A stretch of 64,000 nt of DNA, taken from the NCBI RefSeq assembly GCF_016495405.1, contig NZ_CP044522.1, positions 2,385,876-2,449,875 of the forward strand. The letters are read 5' to 3'. A model generated the notes under the pieces. That model was not told where the DNA came from. It worked only from the letters and a program-made list of their open reading frames with translations, and did not search any database. Source of the stretch: Cobetia sp. cqz5-12. Lineage in GTDB: Bacteria; Pseudomonadota; Gammaproteobacteria; Pseudomonadales; Halomonadaceae. How positions within the stretch are numbered: position 1 is the first letter of the stretch; every line of letters begins with the position of its first letter. Positions 29,901 to 35,900 of the stretch are shown in pieces. Position numbers and translations under genes: made by a program.

Positions 29901-32900
29901 CACCGGCGCATCGTTCACTCCGGTGAGAGTGATAGTGACCGTCGTGGTGGTCACGCCATCGGCATTGGTGACCGTGAAGGTATCGGTCAGCTCAACGCCC
30001 TGGTTGAGCTGCTGCACGGCATCTTGCGCATTGTCTGCGCTATAGGCCCAATTGCCGTCGGTATCGACCGCAAGCTCACCATACTCCCCTGTGAGAGTAC
30101 CGGCGGTGAACTTGTCTTCGCCTGCATCACCGCCGGTACCTGCTGCCAGAGTGCCGGCAGCCACGAGGTCGCCCTCACCATTGACCGCAATGTCTTCCGT
30201 GACGTCGCCGGCAGCCGGCGTCAGAGTCGGCACATCGTCAACGCCATTGATAGTCACGCTGACCGTGGCGGTGGAGACACCGCCCAGGCCATCGCTGACC
30301 TGATACGTCAGGGTGGTGACAGCGCTTTCGCCGTCCTTCAGCGCTTCGAAATCGCCGCTGGGATCGAAGCTCCAGCTGCCGTCAGCATTCAGGGTGAAAT
30401 CGCCACCCTCACTGCCGGTAACCGGCTGACCGACATTCGCACCACTGCCATTGACCTGACTGACGACAAGCGCAGAGTCAGCGTCTACATCAACGTCATT
30501 GCCCAGCACGTTGGTCGTGTCATTCGTGGCCAGCGCAGTGTCTTCATCGGTGGTTGATGCATCATCGGCCGCGACCGGAGCATCGTTGGTGCCATTGATG
30601 GTGATCGTCAGCAGCGCTGTATCGGTGCCACCCTGGCCATCGGACACCTCGTAGGTGAAGGTGTCCGTGAGACTGTCGCCGACATCCAGCGCCTGGATGA
30701 CGGGATCGGTGTTATCGAGCGTATAGGTGTAGCGGCCATCCTCGGCAATGGTCACGCTGCCGTAGCTACCTGCAACCGGCGTACCGGCCGCTTCGTCCGT
30801 GCCCTGATTAGCGCCCGCCCCGACACCGCTGACGACGATGGCATCGTTGTCATTGCCCCCATCGCTGTCGGTACCTGCATCAGAAATGACATTGCCGTCG
30901 GCCGTGCTGACGGAATCAGTGGCAAGTCCTTCAGAGATAGCGTTGCTGTTGTCCTGCGCGACGGGATCCACATTGGCCACGGTCCACGTGAATGTCGTGG
31001 TCACGGGCGCATTGTTCTCATCCGTCGCCGTCAGCGTGACAGTGTGAACGCCCCCGCTACCGCCCTGGGAGGCATCACTGGTCAGCGTGCCGCTGATCAC
31101 GCCGGTATCCGGGTCGATGCTCAGCCCGTCCGGCAGTTCGGTTGCCGAATAGGTCAGCACCGCGCCGTCATCGGCATCCGCGAACAGATCCACCACATCA
31201 AAGGGCGTGATGGCCTGACCATCGACGCTCTCTTGAGCAGCCTGGGTCTCCACCACGGCCGGCACATCATTGGTGCCGGTCACGGTAATCGTCAGCGTAT
31301 TGCTCGACTCGGCGCCATTGTCATCAATGACCGTATAGGCAACGGTGGTCGTGGCAGTCGCACCCTCGGCGAGATAATCGAAGTCAGTCCCCGGCGCGAA
31401 GACATAGCTGCCATCCGCGGCAATGGTGACAGTACCGCCCCCTGCCATGGCGACCGCTGCCCCAACGCCTGAGGTATCACCGGCCACCTGACTGACGGTG
31501 CCGGTGGAGCCGGTATCGATATCCGTGTCATTGGCCAGTACGCCATCTTCAGCCGCGACGCTCAGCTCGAGATTTTCCGCAGTCTCGCCAGTATCGGCGA
31601 CAGCGACCGGTGCATCATTGACACCGGTGATGGTGATGCTGACGGTGGTCTGAGTGACACCATCCGCATTGGTGACGGTCAGGGTATCCGTCAGCGTGGC
31701 GCCCTGATTGAGCTGCTGAATGACATCCTGGGTATTGTCGGCACTGTAGGACCAGTTGCCATCGGCATCGACCACCAGCGCTCCATAGGAGCCCGATACT
31801 GTCTCAGGCGTGAACTTGTCTTCCCCGTTGTCACCGCCCGTGCCCGCATCAAGCGTACCGCTGGTGGTCAGGTTGTCGGAGGTGACATCGGTATCTTCAG
31901 TGACATTGCCGGTGTCCGGGGTCAGCGTCGGGGTGTCATCGACACCATTGACGGTCACACTGACGGTGGCGGTCGAGACGCCGCCCTCGCCATCGCTGAC
32001 CTGATAGGTAATGGTGGTGACAGCACTCTCGCCATCGGTGAGGCCGTCGAAATCAGCGCCCGGATCAAAGCTCCAGGTGCCATCGGCATTGACCGTGAAG
32101 GAGCCGCCCTCGCTGCCCGAGACCGCGCTGCCTACCCCACCAGAATTGCCATTCACCTGGGTGATGGTGAAGTCATCAGTAGGGGTATCCAGATCCGTAT
32201 CGTTGTCGAACAGATTGGGGGTATCAGCGGTGCTCAGCGCCACGCCTTCGTCGGTAGCATCGGCATCATCATTCGCCACAGGGCCGTCATTGGTATCCAC
32301 GACTTGCAGATAGCCGGTCAGGACATTGCTATCCAGCCCGGCACCATCGATTTCGGCCAGACCGTCGTTGTTGCCGTCATTGACGACTATGGTGTAGGCA
32401 CGCGTATCGGTGTCCGGGTCATCGCTGGTGTTCTGATAAGTCAGCGAGTCAATCAGCGCCGAGACCTGGGCCGCCGTTGCTCCGGAGTCAAGCGTCACCG
32501 TCAGAGTGCCATCAGCAAGAGAAGCACCGGCGAAGCCCGCCAGAGAGTCATCGACGGCAAACACATCGGCAGCCGTCGCGGCATCGATGGAAACCGTGAT
32601 GGTGCCACCACCGAAGTTGTCACCGACCAGTGCAGTATCGACATCGGAGAGCGAGGCCCCGGCTACCAGCGACACTTCGTTGGTTCCGGTGCCTTCACCG
32701 CCAGCCTCGACAGCTGAAATGGGGAAGGCTTGCGCCGCCGTGCCACCGGAGAGTACCGGTGCATCATTGATCGCATTGACCGTCGTGTTGAGGGTGTCGG
32801 CATCGGTTACGCTTGACCAGATACCCGTCTCGTCGAAGGTGGAAACATCCACGCTGGAGCCAGACGTCACGGCACCGCTACTGTCGTCGGCCACGACGTA

Positions 32901-35900
32901 GGTCAGGCCTGTCGGGTCGCCATTGAAATCTTCAGCCGGCAGGAAGCGCACAGAGTCAGTCGCCGACAGCACCAGCGCATTGCTGGCGCTGACATCAGCC
33001 GGGACATCGGTCCAGCTAGCACCGGCATCGGTGGAGTACTGCCAGGTCCCTTCGCTATCGTCAGCAGGATTGGAGGTGATGGCGATACCCGCCAGCGCAT
33101 TGGCAGAGCTGCCACCCGACACAGCCTCCTGGGTCTGATCATCGGCGGAGGCGTCATCGAAGTTGTCGCCGACCAGATCAGCGATGGTGGCGCCTGCCGG
33201 ATCAGTGTCGTCTTCATTGATGGCCGCGAGAATCACACTGTCATCAGGTGTCGCCGGGGCATCATTGACGGCAGTGATGCTGGTATTGATGGCAATGGTG
33301 CGGCTTGACCAGACGCCAGTCGCCAGATCGCGGTCACCATTGGCAGTTTGATTCAGATTACGAAGATCATCGGCATCGGTACTGGCAACCAGTGCTGCGC
33401 TGTCATCACCCAAACGTACGGTCAGAGCACCAGGCTCACCATTGAAATCGTCGGCAGGCACAAAGCGAATGTCGGCATCAGCAGGCAGAATGAGGGCATT
33501 ATTGTTACGCAGATTGCCGGGAATCTGCTCCCAGGTGCTACCACCGTCAGTGCTGTACTCCCACTCCCCTTGCGCGTCGGTAGACGTATTCCCGACGATG
33601 GCAACATAGGTGAGATCAGTCTCGGTGGTGGCAGCGGTATTGCCATTCTCATCGGTCTGATCATCGGTGGTGTCATCGTACTGATCGACCAGCAGCGTAT
33701 AGAGATCCGTGCCGGCGATATCCACTGCCGCGGTGTCTTCCGCAATGGCAACGATGGATTCATCGGCGCCATCGGCCACTGGGCGATCATTGACCGGCGT
33801 CACCGCGAGAGTGATATCACGGGTCGCTATCTGTGCACCGCCCTGGCCGGTATTGCCGGCATCATTGAACACGATGTTGAGGGTAACTTGACCGTAATAA
33901 TCATCAGCAGGTTTATAGACCTCTGTATCCAGGACAGTCTGCAGCTCAGCAACAGTACCAGTGAAGGTTATGGTTTCAGAGCCATTGCTGAAGGTGCCAC
34001 GATCCGGGATGTCTGGGGCAACCACGGTCAGCGTCAGCGTCAGGTTGTCGGCACCGAAATCATCGGCATCAGCAAGAGTCACGCCGAGCTCTGACAGGGT
34101 GAGACTGCCATCCTCATCAACTTCAGGGGCGTTATTTCCTACCGTAATAGTGGGCGTATCATTGGTGCCAGAAACATTGACCGTTATGGCGGTGGAGACA
34201 AGGAAGGCATTGGCTAGAGCCAAGTTGCCATTACCATCATCACTGAACTCGACATCAAGTATCACTGACGTATCTGCGTTCACTTCAGCGGCAGTCAATA
34301 CGAGGTCATCAAGCGCGGCATTGATTTCGCTGAGTGTGCCCGTCAGGGTCACTTCACTGGTACCGTTGCCAGTGACTCCGGCAGCATCCATATTCAAGGT
34401 GCCGCCGGTTTCACCCGTGGCGCCTCCCCGCACAGTCACTGTGACGGTCTGGCTATCAGTGAAGACTTCTTGGCCGACATCATTTATGTCTGCGACGGAA
34501 AGGCCAGTGATGGTCAAGGGCTGACCATCATCCATCGTCTGCACCGGTGTGGTGGAGGTCAGTACCGGCTCATCATTGACCGCTGTGACAGTGATGTCAG
34601 TAGTTTTTGAGCCGGTTTCAGCAGTCCCTGAGCCATGGAGCTCTGAATCTGTCGCAGTGACTGTCAGCGCTACCGTGCCATTGTCATTGGTCGCCGGCCG
34701 GTATTGCACCTTGGCGAGTGCTGTATTGACGTCATCCAGTGTGCCAGTGACAGTGATGGTGCCTGAATTGTTGCCACTGACTGTAGCATCCCCAGCATTG
34801 GCAGCCGTGATCCGGACACTTCCCTCGGCCACCGACACTTCGACAGTCATCTCTTCATCGAAACTATCGGGGTCAGCGACAGAAATACCTGAAAGCGTGT
34901 TCCAGTTGGAGTCCTCGACAACGGTCAGCTCGCCAGGGGCAGGTAGCGTCACGACTGGGGCATCGTTCTCGGTTGATGCGAGCAGTTCAATGCTCTCGGT
35001 GACAGTGTTGTTCTCGTCACTGATTGCATCGCCCCCTTCATTTCCTTCGCCACCATTTGCGGTAGTCGAGGACAGGCGATCGTCGACCGTGGCCACAAGA
35101 TTGAGCCGTGTATTCAAGTCATTATTGACGACAGCAGTCAGCGTGGTGAGTGCTTCTTGAACCGCTGACACCTCACCAGTCAGCACAAGCCGAGTATCAA
35201 GACCAGACACACCCTGCGTCAGGTCAACACCCACAATACTGGTGATATCAACTGCAAGCGCACCATCACCACCGACTCCACCGTCCAACTGGTTACCATC
35301 AGCATCATTGAGCACCAAGGTGATGCTGATCTGATCCTCTTCATCAGGCGCATCGATATTGCCATCGTCAATATCGACATCGGCAATCGTGAAGGCATTC
35401 CCCAGAGTCAAGGGAACACTGGTGACAAGGTTCGGATCAGGCTGCAGAGCTGTCAGCGTGGGAGCATCATTCAGCGGGGTAATATCAATACTGAACGTTG
35501 CAACGTCGGTCGTCAGCGGGCCATCACTGACAGTGAAGGTGAATTCGTCGCTATGGCCTTCTCCACCATCATGCTCATAGGACAGTGCCCCACTGTCGAT
35601 ATCAGCCTGCGTGAAGGAGCTACCGACGCGCAGAACCTTGCCATTCACCGTCAGGGTGCCGTTCTCCGGAAGGCTCGTGATCACGAAAGTCGACTGACGC
35701 GTGGTGTTGTCGCTGTCCACGGCCTGCAGCAGGCTATTGTCGATGACTGCCGTTTCCCCTTCCCCAAGCGTCAGCACATCGTTGGCGGAAGTGGACGACT
35801 GATCCAGGGCATCAATGACCGTCTGATTCGCAGCATCGGAGGTCAGCGGGATCAGAGGGGCATCATTGAAGGGCGTGACTTCGATAGTCACGTTGCCGAC

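Noticed and set aside
28650..30557. 635-codon plus-strand frame
   Set aside because: Antisense to the adhesin; low-complexity His/Arg/Gly/Ile composition without domains.
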